A stretch of 64,000 nucleotides of DNA from Hyalangium ruber. Its GTDB lineage: Bacteria; Myxococcota; Myxococcia; Myxococcales; Myxococcaceae. The translations under genes and the position numbers were made by a program. Below the pieces are notes generated by a model. It did no database searches. It worked only from the letters and a program-made list of their open reading frames with translations, and was not told where the DNA came from. The stretch is from the NCBI RefSeq assembly GCF_034259325.1, contig NZ_JAXIVS010000013.1, positions 1 to 64,000 of the forward strand, written 5' to 3'. This document shows positions 7,771 through 15,327 of the stretch, piece after piece (positions within the stretch are counted from its first letter, which is position 1; each line of letters opens with the position of its first letter).

Positions 7771-8022
7771 GGCGGAATTGGCAGCGCGGCGCCATCGTTG
7801 CGGCTCCAGCTCAGCCCCGGGGGCACACCAGGACAGCAGCCATCGCCGCGCTCAGCTCGGGCAGCGCTTTTCAGAACGGCGCTTTCAGAACGGCGGCGGA
7901 ATTGGCAGCGCGGCGCCTTTCAGAACGGCGCCGCGAATGGCGGCGCGGCGCCATGGTTGGCGCTCCGGCCCGGCCCGGTGGCGCTCCGGGGCAGCGGCCA
8001 TCGCTGCGCCCAGCTCGCGGGA
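7771..8022 (+). repeat. Imperfect direct repeat of about 95-130 bp
   Basis: Two copies begin with GGCGGAATTGGCAGCGCGGC (7771 and 7893). Both continue with related stretches ending in CAGC(A/G)GCCATCGC(C/T)GCGC and (C/T)CAGCTCG. The second copy carries an extra block of about 35 bases rich in TTTCAGAACGGCG motifs, also present just before it. Long open frames cross the region in several phases, but none looks like a protein. The origin is unknown. Confidence 0.5.
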
Positions 8023-8043
8023 AGGCCGGAAGGCCGTACGCCG

Positions 8044-8247
8044 ATGATGAACGGGCAGAGGAGGTCGGACAGGCTCGTAGTACCGACGAAGCTGCCGAAC
8101 AAGGCCAGCGGTACGGCTGCGGAGGTGGTGGAGGGAAGGAGCCTGGCCAAAGAGAAGGTGGGAGAGCAAAACACGCCCCGGACCCAGCACCGGACACAGC
8201 GTGCCCAGTGCGCTCGCCTGCCTACGCGACGCAGCAGTGCGCTTTGA
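8044..8247 (+). pseudogene. Group II intron reverse transcriptase (LtrA-like), N-terminal remnant
   Basis: From the ATG pair at 8044/8047 the frame reads RRSDRLVVPTKLPNKA, then EVVEGRSLAKEK, then QNTPRTQ. This is the recognisable beginning of group II intron-encoded reverse transcriptase/maturases (R-S-D-x-x-VVP-x-K-x-PNK, VEGR-x-x-K, T-x-RTQ). After about 8205 the match jumps frame (SVPSALACLR) and then stops. The reverse transcriptase, maturase and endonuclease domains are absent, and the intron 3' domains follow almost directly. Confidence 0.65.
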
Positions 8248-8350
8248 CGTCAGCATCCGAGGCAAGAGCCCAGTGCGGTAACTCTGCTCGCTGGGATCTG
8301 TGCGGGGGGCGGCCCGAGCCTGTACGGCGAAGGGCCGTCCCTACCGCGAC
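8236..8350 (+). ncRNA. Group II intron 3' end (domains V and VI), remnant
   Basis: The stretch AGAGCCCAGTGCGGTAAC...CTGGGATCT (8265-8298) folds as a domain V-like hairpin. It is followed by TGTGCGGGGGGC and a second hairpin (GGCGGCCC / GGGCCGTCC) ending in CTACCGCGAC, as expected for domain VI and the 3' splice junction near 8350. I recall very similar 3' ends in many bacterial group II introns. Because most of the intron ORF is deleted, it could move only if helped by another intron's protein. Confidence 0.55.
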
Positions 8351-8363
8351 CGAGGAAACAGGG

Positions 8364-8780
8364 ATGAACACGCCCGCGCACCAAGACGCCCCCACGATGT
8401 TCTACCCGCTGAACCCCTGCGGCCATCTTCGCGGCCCCGAGGGCGGCTGCATCGGCTTTCCAGAGTGCAAGCGCGAGCCTGTGAGCGCCGACAAGATGGG
8501 GCCGCTCGTGCAGCGAGCTGGCGAACTCCGCGCGCGGCTCTTGGACCATCCTTCCCTGGCGTTCACGCGAGAGGGCCGCGCCGCCGTTGCGGACAAGCTG
8601 GGAGCGGCGGTGACTGTGGCCGAGTGCCTTAACGTGGTGCTGATCAGCCAGCTCGACGACAGGGCCGCCATGACGACGGAGGAACAAGCGACGCTGGCCA
8701 CCATCGGCGCGAACGTGGAGATGCGGGTGCGGGATCTCCGCGAACTCTTCACGGCATGGACTGCAGCGGGCCAATCCTGA
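8364..8780 (+). CDS. Small hypothetical protein with N-terminal cysteines
   Basis: The 138-residue protein starts at the ATG at 8364; the open frame continues upstream to 7605 but only through repeat and intron sequence, so the longer version is rejected. The N-terminus has CGHLRGPEGGCIGFPEC, a spacing that could bind zinc or form disulfides. The rest is a predicted helical domain (LRARLLDHPSLAFTREGR, EMRVRDLRELFTAW). No signal peptide and no recognised family. It follows the intron remnant by about 14 bases and is followed by a tmRNA-like fragment on the same strand. Confidence 0.5.
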   Translation: MNTPAHQDAPTMFYPLNPCGHLRGPEGGCIGFPECKREPVSADKMGPLVQRAGELRARLLDHPSLAFTREGRAAVADKLGAAVTVAECLNVVLISQLDDRAAMTTEEQATLATIGANVEMRVRDLRELFTAWTAAGQS

Positions 8781-8914
8781 AGCCCGGGGGAGCACCCGCT
8801 GTGCGGTCGGGTCCTCCGTCATGTTGCACGTATGTCGCAGGAACGTGCGGAATGGGCTGGAACAGGACGGGACGAGACGGGACGCGGCGGGATATCGACT
8901 CCCAAGCATGCTGG

Positions 8915-8990
8915 GCGGTTACGAGGTAAGGACGCGATTCTGCTAGGAGTTTCGCACCGCCCGGCGCGGGTTCGATTCCCGCCGCCTCCA
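8915..8990 (+). repeat. tmRNA (ssrA) 3'-end-like fragment, copy 2
   Basis: The last 25 bases are identical to copy 1 over the T-arm and acceptor strand (GGGTTCGATTCCCGCC then GCCTCCA). Upstream, the segment GAGGTAAGGACGCGATTCTG...GCTAGGAGTTTCGC aligns with copy 4 near 49.4 kb for roughly another 50 bases, so the shared block is about 75 bases. The 5' part of a tmRNA is absent. Sequence after the discriminator A differs between all copies. Confidence 0.6.
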
Positions 8991-9095
8991 CAGAGCAGCG
9001 AGAGTTGTAGCAATGCTCTGGCCGCCATCAGGCGAGCCGGGGTTTTCTTTTTCCCCTGAAGCCGCCAGAGGCAGCCAGGCGGATGAGACCGGGAC

Positions 9096-10550
9096 TCAGC
9101 GGAAGTCCGGCGGGCTCGATGTGGGCGGAGGCTTGCTGGGCGGAGTGAGGGCAGGGGCGTAGCACCGGCCTTGGCTGTACACCCAGCCGTTCTCCGCGCA
9201 CTCCTCGGCAGTCATCGGGAGGGTCTCCCCCCAGCAGGCTCCGTTGATGGCCACCTGCTTGCGGCCTGGGCAGTGGCCCTTCTCGTCGGGTCGGGTCTGC
9301 CCGGGAAGAGGCTTGGGAGGCATGTCCCGGGCCATGGCCTCCGTCTTGGAGGGGAGATGGATGGAGGCCAGGGGAGCGGTTGGCGCGGAGTCCCCCACGG
9401 CGGCAGTGCCCGCATCGGGCACCTCGGAAGCAGAGGACTGCTGCCCGCGCACGGCCAGCCGCTCGAGTCGTGCATGCACTGCCTGCAAGGCCCCCACGAG
9501 GATCCCGAGCATCCCCAGCGTGGCCAGGGCCAGCCAGGGTCTCCACGCCAGGACTCGCGTCGGGGTTGGTGCGGGGGCAAGGGGTTGCTCACGGGGCAAG
9601 GGCGAAGGCTGCGGTGCCTGCTCGGTGCGCAGAGGGAGATCGGCCTCCGGGCCCGCTTGCTCCACGGCGGCTTCCAGAGCGTCGGCGAACTCCGCCGCCG
9701 TGCCACGGGCCTCGGGAGACTCCGAGAGGAGGCGGAGGATCCCCTCCCGCAGCCGTGGGTGTACTTGGGGAGTGCGCTCCAGGAAGGGCCGCGGATCCGG
9801 GCACAGCAGGTGCCAGGACTCCGCCTCATCCTGATAGGGCGCCATGTCCGGGAGGTACTCGCCCGTGACGAGGCGGAAGGCCGTGACGCCCAGGGAGAAC
9901 AAGTCATCGGCCGGAGTGGCCGGGTAGTAGGAATCGCGGGCACGAACGGAGGCCAGCAGGAACAGGCTGGCCTGGGGAGAGCGGTAGGCGACAGTGCCCG
10001 GAGGCAGGGATTGCCACGTGAGGCGGTGGGCTTCCTGGAAGTGGCCCGCGCCGAAGTCGATGAGCACTGCCCGGCCGTCCGAGCGACGCACCAAGACGTT
10101 GGCGCCCTTGACGTCGCGGTGGACGGCATTGGCGGCATGGGTGGCGGCAAGCGCGCGAGCCACCTGGGCCAGCAGTCGGAGCACCTGCCTGCAGGAGGCG
10201 GAATGCTGCTCGGCCCAGGTGTAGAGCGGAGTGCCCTCCACCCACTCCATGACGAAGAAAGGGTGCTCCGCTCCGGAGGCGTGGCGCCAGAGCCCTTGGC
10301 CCAGCAAGCGCGGGACGCTCGGGTGGCGGGTACGAGCGAGCAGTCCCACCTCCCGCGCGAAGCGAGGATCCCCCGGGTACACAGCCAGCTTGAGGGCCAC
10401 AGGGCCTGAGTCTTCCAGGCCCACCCGGACGGCGCGGTAGACGACGCCGTAAGAGCCCTGGCCCTGTCGAGCCTCCACGCGCCAGTCGCCCACTTGAGTT
10501 CCCGGGAGGAGGAGAAGGGAAGGGTCCTCGGAGACGGACTTGGGGCGCAT
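9096..10550 (-). CDS. Membrane-anchored Ser/Thr protein kinase
   Basis: An N-terminal kinase domain (about residues 15-290) carries GQGSYG (P-loop), VALKLA (catalytic Lys), HRDVKGANVLV (catalytic loop) and DFGAG (Mg-binding); the APE motif is replaced by YRSPQ. A Pro-rich linker precedes one membrane segment (LALATLGMLGILVGAL). The exterior domain ends with a Cys motif (HCPGRKQVAINGACWGE...CAENGWVYSQGRCY) seen in several myxobacterial kinases. The ATG at 10550 has AGAGG upstream. A GTG at 10580 (ten residues longer) also has a purine-rich site and is possible. All residues needed for catalysis seem present. Confidence 0.85.
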   Translation of the reverse strand: MRPKSVSEDPSLLLLPGTQVGDWRVEARQGQGSYGVVYRAVRVGLEDSGPVALKLAVYPGDPRFAREVGLLARTRHPSVPRLLGQGLWRHASGAEHPFFVMEWVEGTPLYTWAEQHSASCRQVLRLLAQVARALAATHAANAVHRDVKGANVLVRRSDGRAVLIDFGAGHFQEAHRLTWQSLPPGTVAYRSPQASLFLLASVRARDSYYPATPADDLFSLGVTAFRLVTGEYLPDMAPYQDEAESWHLLCPDPRPFLERTPQVHPRLREGILRLLSESPEARGTAAEFADALEAAVEQAGPEADLPLRTEQAPQPSPLPREQPLAPAPTPTRVLAWRPWLALATLGMLGILVGALQAVHARLERLAVRGQQSSASEVPDAGTAAVGDSAPTAPLASIHLPSKTEAMARDMPPKPLPGQTRPDEKGHCPGRKQVAINGACWGETLPMTAEECAENGWVYSQGRCYAPALTPPSKPPPTSSPPDFR

Positions 10551-10653
10551 GAAGGGACCTCTCGATGGAGGAGGAAACACCGCTCTCCTCTCCGAGGATC
10601 CTATGTTGTACGTAGGCAGCCGTCAGCAGACTTTAGCAGTCGTGCTCTGGCGT

Positions 10654-11043
10654 TCACACGTCCTTGGGCGCGGTGGCCTTCATGGCCTCCTTCACCTTCT
10701 GACGCAGGGCCTGCTTGCGCTGCTTGAACTGCTGCCGCTGCTCCTCGGACAGCTGGCCGCCGCTGGCCTGGCGCTGGGCCTGGACCTCCTGACGCAGCTG
10801 CTGGGCCTCGGCCTTGAACTGATCCGCCTGGGCCTGGGTGAGGCGGCCATTCTCCACCGCGCGCGAGAGCTTGTGCTCCATGCGGCCCATGCCGCCGTGG
10901 CGCCTCCCGCCTTTCTTGCCCTCATGGCACTCGCCCTGAGTCTGGGGCTGGCCCTCCGTGGGGGCGACGGGCGCGGCGAACGCAACGGTGGACAGCAGCA
11001 GCGAGGAGAGGGCAGCGGACAGCACGGCGATCTTGAGGCGCAT
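10654..11043 (-). CDS. Spy/CpxP-like small periplasmic protein
   Basis: The 129-residue protein has a cleavable signal peptide (about 23 residues, ending AFA-AP). The mature part is helical and strongly charged: a Gly/His/Arg-rich segment (GGRRHGGMGRMEHK), then LTQAQADQFKAEAQQLRQEV and QQFKQRKQALRQKVKEAM. This resembles the LTxxQ-type helices of Spy/CpxP-family periplasmic chaperones, which act in envelope stress. It lies about 70-100 bases downstream of no gene and upstream of the kinase, on the same strand, but a common operon is not evident. Confidence 0.6.
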   Translation of the reverse strand: MRLKIAVLSAALSSLLLSTVAFAAPVAPTEGQPQTQGECHEGKKGGRRHGGMGRMEHKLSRAVENGRLTQAQADQFKAEAQQLRQEVQAQRQASGGQLSEEQRQQFKQRKQALRQKVKEAMKATAPKDV

Positions 11044-11206
11044 GGGGAGGGCTCCTGGGGTCGATCCGACAAGAGCCCCGGCGGCTCCAGCGGTGTCTGG
11101 TCAGAGAACCCCCCAGCCCCGCCGAGGTTAATTCGCCCTCCGCGCGGTGGCCTCCAACGTGCCGGGGCGAGGGCGATTCACCCGACTTGCTGGGTACTCA
11201 AACGAT

Positions 11207-11272
11207 GATGGCTAAATTAGAAAAGTCAATATTGAATGTAAAATCGCCTATTCTTAATATTCGCGAATCCCC
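11207..11272 (+). promoter_or_regulatory. AT-rich promoter region of the subtilisin-like gene
   Basis: This stretch of about 65 bases is conspicuously AT-rich in an otherwise very GC-rich window, with TAAATTAGAAAAGTCAATAT and a later TTCTTAATATTC. TTAATAT or TATTCT could serve as a -10 element. It ends about 25 bases before the start codon of the protease gene. The exact promoter class cannot be fixed by eye. Confidence 0.45.
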
Positions 11273-11296
11273 CGTAGTCCATCGAGGTGGTACTCA

Positions 11297-12439
11297 ATGA
11301 AGAAGCTGATCGTGAACCTGGCGGCCCTCAACCTGATCGCGTGCGGCGGTGCGCAGTTCGAGGGTGAGGAGGAGCAGGTTCAGGAGTTCGACGTCACCCA
11401 GCTGGCGCTGAAGGCGGACGCGAACGGCAAGATCCCGGGCTACTACGTGGTCCGGATGAAGGAGGGCGTGGACGCGGCGACGGTCGCCAAGGGCCACGGC
11501 GTATCGACCAACTTCATCTACAAGTCCGCGCTCAAGGGCTTCGCGGGTCCGCTGACCGAGGCCCAGGTGCGCAAGCTGCAGCAGGACGAGATGGTGGCCT
11601 CCGTGGAGCTGGACGGCCTGGTCGAGGTCAACGCGCAGACCATCCCGTACGGCATCAGCAACATCGGCGCGACCACCAACTCCACGTTGGCGGGTAACGG
11701 CTCGGGCGCCGTCACCGGCGCGACGGTGTTCGTCATCGACACCGGTATCGCCAGCCACGCGGACCTGAACCTGGTCGGCCACGTGAACTACGCGGGCGGC
11801 AAGAACACCGACTGCCACGGCCACGGCACGCACGTCGCGGGCACCGTGGGCGCCAAGGACGACGCCAACTACGTGGTCGGCGTAGCCCCCGGCATCCCCG
11901 TGTTCGGCGTGAAGGTGCTCAACTGCCAGGGCTCCGGCACCAACTCGGGCGTGATCGCCGGCATGGACTACGTGGCCGCCAGCACCGTGGCCCGCAAGGT
12001 CGCCAACATGTCGCTGGGTGGCGGCTTCGCCCAGGACGTGAACAACGCCGCGGCGAACATGGTGAACAACAACGTGGCGGTGGCCGTGGCCGCCGGCAAC
12101 GACGGCGCGAACGCCTCCACCAAGTCGCCCGCCAGCGAGCCCTCGGTGCTCACCGTGGCGGCGCACGACTCCAACAACGTCAACGCCTCGTGGAGCAACT
12201 TCGGCACCGTGGTCGACCTGTCGGCCCCGGGCGTGAGCGTGCTGTCGCTGTCGCGCACCGGCGGTACCGCCACCATGAGCGGCACCTCGATGGCCTCGCC
12301 GCACGTGGCGGGCGCGCTGGCGCTCTACCGCGCGCAGAACCAGTCGGCCACGGGTGCTCAGGCCATGAGCGCGGTGAAGGCCAACACCTCGGGCACCAGC
12401 TCGGGCGGCTTCGGCCGCCTGTACGTCGGCAACTGGTAG
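11297..12439 (+). CDS. Subtilisin-like (S8) serine protease with lipobox
   Basis: The 380-residue protein has an N-terminal export signal with a possible lipobox (LNLIAC-GG), an inhibitor-I9-type propeptide (YYVVRMKEGVDAATVAKGHG to about residue 110) and a peptidase S8 domain. The catalytic triad is visible: Asp in VFVIDTGI, His in HGHGTHVAGTVG and Ser in GTSMASPHVAGALAL, with the oxyanion Asn in AVAAGNDG. The domain order matches secreted proteinase K-like enzymes. GAGGTGG lies six bases before the ATG. A lipobox suggests it may stay anchored to a membrane, which is uncommon for this class. Confidence 0.9.
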   Translation: MKKLIVNLAALNLIACGGAQFEGEEEQVQEFDVTQLALKADANGKIPGYYVVRMKEGVDAATVAKGHGVSTNFIYKSALKGFAGPLTEAQVRKLQQDEMVASVELDGLVEVNAQTIPYGISNIGATTNSTLAGNGSGAVTGATVFVIDTGIASHADLNLVGHVNYAGGKNTDCHGHGTHVAGTVGAKDDANYVVGVAPGIPVFGVKVLNCQGSGTNSGVIAGMDYVAASTVARKVANMSLGGGFAQDVNNAAANMVNNNVAVAVAAGNDGANASTKSPASEPSVLTVAAHDSNNVNASWSNFGTVVDLSAPGVSVLSLSRTGGTATMSGTSMASPHVAGALALYRAQNQSATGAQAMSAVKANTSGTSSGGFGRLYVGNW

Positions 12440-12490
12440 TCGCCCCCCCGGCCTTGCCGGGCTGACAGTCCCCGCGACACCTCGGCGCCT

Positions 12491-12512
12491 CCTCTCACCC
12501 TCGGGTGGGAGG
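12491..12512 (+). terminator. Possible terminator after the protease gene
   Basis: CCTCTCACCC and GGGTGGGAGG can pair around a very short loop, about 50 bases after the protease stop. No T-run follows, so the assignment is weak. Confidence 0.3.
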
Positions 12513-12645
12513 GGGCGTCGTGCTTGGCGCGCCTACCCGACGCAGGGCGTCGGGGCGCGCCTCACGAACCTGGGAGCTGCCTTGAACTGAACGATTCGGT
12601 GTGGCAGCGTGCAACCCCATTTCTCGTGCTCAAACAGGGGTTTGC

Positions 12646-13215
12646 ATGCTGGCCTGGGGGTGGCAGCAGGTGTCGGACAGCCAGGGTGAGCGCGGACGCC
12701 GGTTGGCGATCGCGCTGGGTCTCATGGTGCTGATGGGAGCGTGTGCGCACTCGGCGCCGCCCCCGGAGCCCTGCAAGGAGCCTCCTCCGTTCTCCGTGCT
12801 CCTCGAGGCCAGCGAGCGCCTCAACCCGGACGACAAGGGCAACTCCCTGGCGACGATCGTCCAGGTGCTCCAGCTCAAGGACATCCGCCGTCTGGAGGCC
12901 TCCGAGTTCCAAGACGTGTGGCAGAAGCCCAAGGAGGTGCTCGAGGAGGATCTGCTCGCCACGGATGAGCTGACCCTGGAGCCGGGCCAGGAGCTGACGC
13001 GGCAGCTGTCGCGCGATCCGAAGGCGAACTTCATCGTGGTGTTCGGCGTGTTCCGTCGGCCGGCGGGGCAGGTGTGGCGCTCCATCCAGCGGCTGCCCGA
13101 GGTGACGCCCGAGCTGTGCGCGGCGGCGAAGAAGCCGGGGCAGCCGGTGGCGCCGATGCACTTCTACATCGAGGACTACCGAGTCGAGGCCCGGGGCAGG
13201 GCGGGGGGGCGATGA
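12646..13215 (+). CDS. tssJ: Type VI secretion lipoprotein TssJ
   Basis: TssJ is the outer-membrane lipoprotein of the T6SS membrane complex and contacts TssM in the periplasm. The protein has a hydrophobic leader ending in a lipobox (MGACAHS) and the TssJ fold signature: LNPDDKGNSLATIVQVLQLK, a DVWQ segment and late beta strands (FIVVFGVFRRP, MHFYIEDYRVEARG). The start at 12646 is preceded by CAGGGG; an in-frame GTG at 12601 would add 15 residues without support. It is the first gene of the T6SS run and overlaps tssK by four bases (ATGA). Confidence 0.88.
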   Translation: MLAWGWQQVSDSQGERGRRLAIALGLMVLMGACAHSAPPPEPCKEPPPFSVLLEASERLNPDDKGNSLATIVQVLQLKDIRRLEASEFQDVWQKPKEVLEEDLLATDELTLEPGQELTRQLSRDPKANFIVVFGVFRRPAGQVWRSIQRLPEVTPELCAAAKKPGQPVAPMHFYIEDYRVEARGRAGGR

Positions 13216-14594
13216 TGAAGATTCCGCAGCGTGTCGTGTGGTCCGAGGGGATGTTCATGAATCCCCAGCACCTGCAGCAGGCGGACGTGTACCACGAGTC
13301 CCTGCTGGCGGCCCGGTTGGGGGCGATGACGCCCTACGACTGGGGCGTGGTGGAGATGGAGGTGGATGAGAAGGCGCTGTCGGCGGGCCAGTTCCAGTTG
13401 CTGCGCTTCTTCGGAATCCTCCCGGACGGGCTGCCGGTGCGCTTCGAGCGCGGCCAGCAGGAGGAGCCGCAGGCCCGGCCCATCGAGGAGCACTTCGGCG
13501 CGGCGAAGAAGTCGCTGGACGTGTTTCTGGGCGTGGCGCGCGAGCGTGACGGCGTGGCCAGCTACGGCAACCCGGACGAGTCCGCCACCTCGCCGCGCTT
13601 CAGCGTGGTGAGCCGCTCGGTGCCGGACCTCATCACCACCGAGTCGGTGGTGCCGGTGGCCTTCGCCCAGCGCAACATCCGCTTCCTGTTCGGCACCGAG
13701 CCGCGCGAGGACTACGAGGTCATCAAGATCGCCGAGCTGATGCGGGACAAGACGGGCGCGGTGGCGCTGTCGCCCACGTACATCCCGCCGAGTACGCGCA
13801 TCTCCGCCTCGCCGTACGTGCTGGCGAGCCTGCGGCAGCTGCTCAAGTCCATGTACGGCAAGCAGCGCGAGCTGTCGGACACGCGGCGCCACCGGGACGA
13901 GGCCTCGCTGGAGTTCACCGCCGCGGACGTGACGAAGTTCCTGCAGCTCAGCGCGCTCAACGGGCTCATCCCCCAGGTGGCCCACGGGGTGGAGGCCGCG
14001 GACATGTCGCCGCAGCTGCTCTACCTGCTCTTGTGCCAGGCGGCGGGGCAGCTCTCCACGTTCTCGGCGGACGGGGACCCGTCCAACCTGCCGAAGTTCC
14101 AGTACACCAACCTGCGCGTCACCTTCGAGGGCCTGTTCCAGCGGCTGGAGACGCTGCTGCGCTCGGTGGCGACGGAGCAGGGCGTGGCGATCGCATTGGA
14201 GTCGCGCAAGGACGGCATGCACCTGGGCCGCCTGGAGGACGAGCGGCTGCAGCGCTGCACGCAGTTCATCCTCGCGGTGCGCAGCGAGCTGCCGGAGAAG
14301 CAGGTGGCCGACGAGCTGCCGAACCTCTCGAAGATCGCCAGCTGGGATGAGATCCACAACATCATCCAGGCGGCCACGCCGGGCGTGCCGCTGAACGTGA
14401 CGTTCCGGCCTCCGCCCGAGGTGCCGGTCAAGCCGAAGGTCGTCTACTTCTCGCTCGATATCACCGATCGTTACTGGAAGGACGCGGTCAAGGATCAGAC
14501 GCTGGCCATCTACCTGCCGCCTCCCTTCGAGCCCGCGCGCACCAAGCTGGAGCTGACAGGTGTGCCGGGTAAGAAAGACACGAAGGGGCGCTGA
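13212..14594 (+). CDS. tssK: Type VI secretion baseplate protein TssK
   Basis: TssK links the T6SS baseplate to the membrane complex and is a trimer with a phage-receptor-like fold. The start is the diagnostic IPQRVVWSEGMFMNPQHLQQ, followed by WGVVEMEVDEKAL and a long helical body; the C-terminus carries VVYFSLDITDRYWKDA. Its 460 residues match the usual 440-460. The ATG at 13212 overlaps the tssJ stop; a second ATG follows at 13215. The longer open frame from 13074 lies inside tssJ and is rejected. Confidence 0.95.
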   Translation: MMKIPQRVVWSEGMFMNPQHLQQADVYHESLLAARLGAMTPYDWGVVEMEVDEKALSAGQFQLLRFFGILPDGLPVRFERGQQEEPQARPIEEHFGAAKKSLDVFLGVARERDGVASYGNPDESATSPRFSVVSRSVPDLITTESVVPVAFAQRNIRFLFGTEPREDYEVIKIAELMRDKTGAVALSPTYIPPSTRISASPYVLASLRQLLKSMYGKQRELSDTRRHRDEASLEFTAADVTKFLQLSALNGLIPQVAHGVEAADMSPQLLYLLLCQAAGQLSTFSADGDPSNLPKFQYTNLRVTFEGLFQRLETLLRSVATEQGVAIALESRKDGMHLGRLEDERLQRCTQFILAVRSELPEKQVADELPNLSKIASWDEIHNIIQAATPGVPLNVTFRPPPEVPVKPKVVYFSLDITDRYWKDAVKDQTLAIYLPPPFEPARTKLELTGVPGKKDTKGR

Positions 14595-14615
14595 CGCCTC
14601 GACTTTGGGGGACGG

Positions 14616-15314
14616 ATGGATCGGCTGAACATCATCACCAAGGACTGCTTCGGCGCGCTGCTGCAGATCCGCCAGGCAGAGCCCAACAGCCTGCCCGCGC
14701 CCGAGCAGGTGCAGCAGCGCCTGCGCAAGTTCATCAACGACATGATGCGCAAGGGCTCGAACGAGGGCCTGAGCCGGCAGGACGTGGATGACATCGCCTA
14801 CGCGCTGGTGGCGCTGGCCGATGAGCTGGCCGTGAACAAGTCCGACGAGTTCCGGGAGTACTGGCTCGCCAACCTGCTGCAGTTCCAGTTCTTCAAGGAG
14901 AACCGCGCGGGCGAGGGCTTCTTCAACAAGCTCCAGGAGGTGCGCAAGGATCCGCAGCGCCTGGAGACGCTGCGCGCCTACTACCTGTGCCTCATCTTCG
15001 GCTTCCAGGGGCGCTACCGGGTGCGTGGCGGCGAGCTGGAGCTGATGAAGCTGATCGAGGAGCTGCAGCGAGAGCTCGCCCACTCCTACAAGTTCGACAC
15101 GGAGACGCTGTCGCCCAGCGGCGAGCGGCCCGCGAGCAACCTCAAGGCGACCAAGCGCACGCTGCCGCTGGTGGCCATCTCCGCGGGCGTCGTCGTCTTC
15201 TCGCTGCTCGTCTACGGCGGCCTGCGTCTCGGCCTGAGCAGCAGCGTCTCCTCGCTCGTCGAGGAGATCGAGGCGTCCTCGGCCACTTCTCCCACCCCCG
15301 CCGCGAAGCCCTGA
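14616..15314 (+). CDS. tssL: Type VI secretion inner-membrane protein TssL (DotU/IcmH family)
   Basis: TssL is an inner-membrane, tail-anchored partner of TssM. The 232-residue protein has the DotU cytoplasmic helical domain (LNIITKDCFGALLQIRQ, IAYALVALADEL, YYLCLIFGFQGRYR) and one membrane segment near residues 187-207 (LPLVAISAGVVVFSLLVYGG). A short Ser/Thr-rich periplasmic tail follows. There is no peptidoglycan-binding extension, so it is the short form. It begins 22 bases after tssK. Confidence 0.93.
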   Translation: MDRLNIITKDCFGALLQIRQAEPNSLPAPEQVQQRLRKFINDMMRKGSNEGLSRQDVDDIAYALVALADELAVNKSDEFREYWLANLLQFQFFKENRAGEGFFNKLQEVRKDPQRLETLRAYYLCLIFGFQGRYRVRGGELELMKLIEELQRELAHSYKFDTETLSPSGERPASNLKATKRTLPLVAISAGVVVFSLLVYGGLRLGLSSSVSSLVEEIEASSATSPTPAAKP

Positions 15315-15327
15315 CGGAGCCCCGCGC

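Noticed and set aside
7605-8363. Upstream extension of the small protein gene at 8364
   Set aside because: The open frame crosses repeats and the group II intron remnant, is Ala/Arg/Gly-rich and has no family match. GC-rich DNA keeps such frames open by chance.
9096-10550. Kinase gene as the PpkA of the T6SS
   Set aside because: It is 2 kb from the cluster on the other strand, separated by two unrelated genes, and lacks a PpkA-type C-terminal domain. It is one of many myxobacterial kinases.
12590-12645. Sigma-54 promoter before tssJ
   Set aside because: TGGCAGCGTGCAACC resembles a -24 element, but the spacing to the only GC dinucleotide for -12 is too short.
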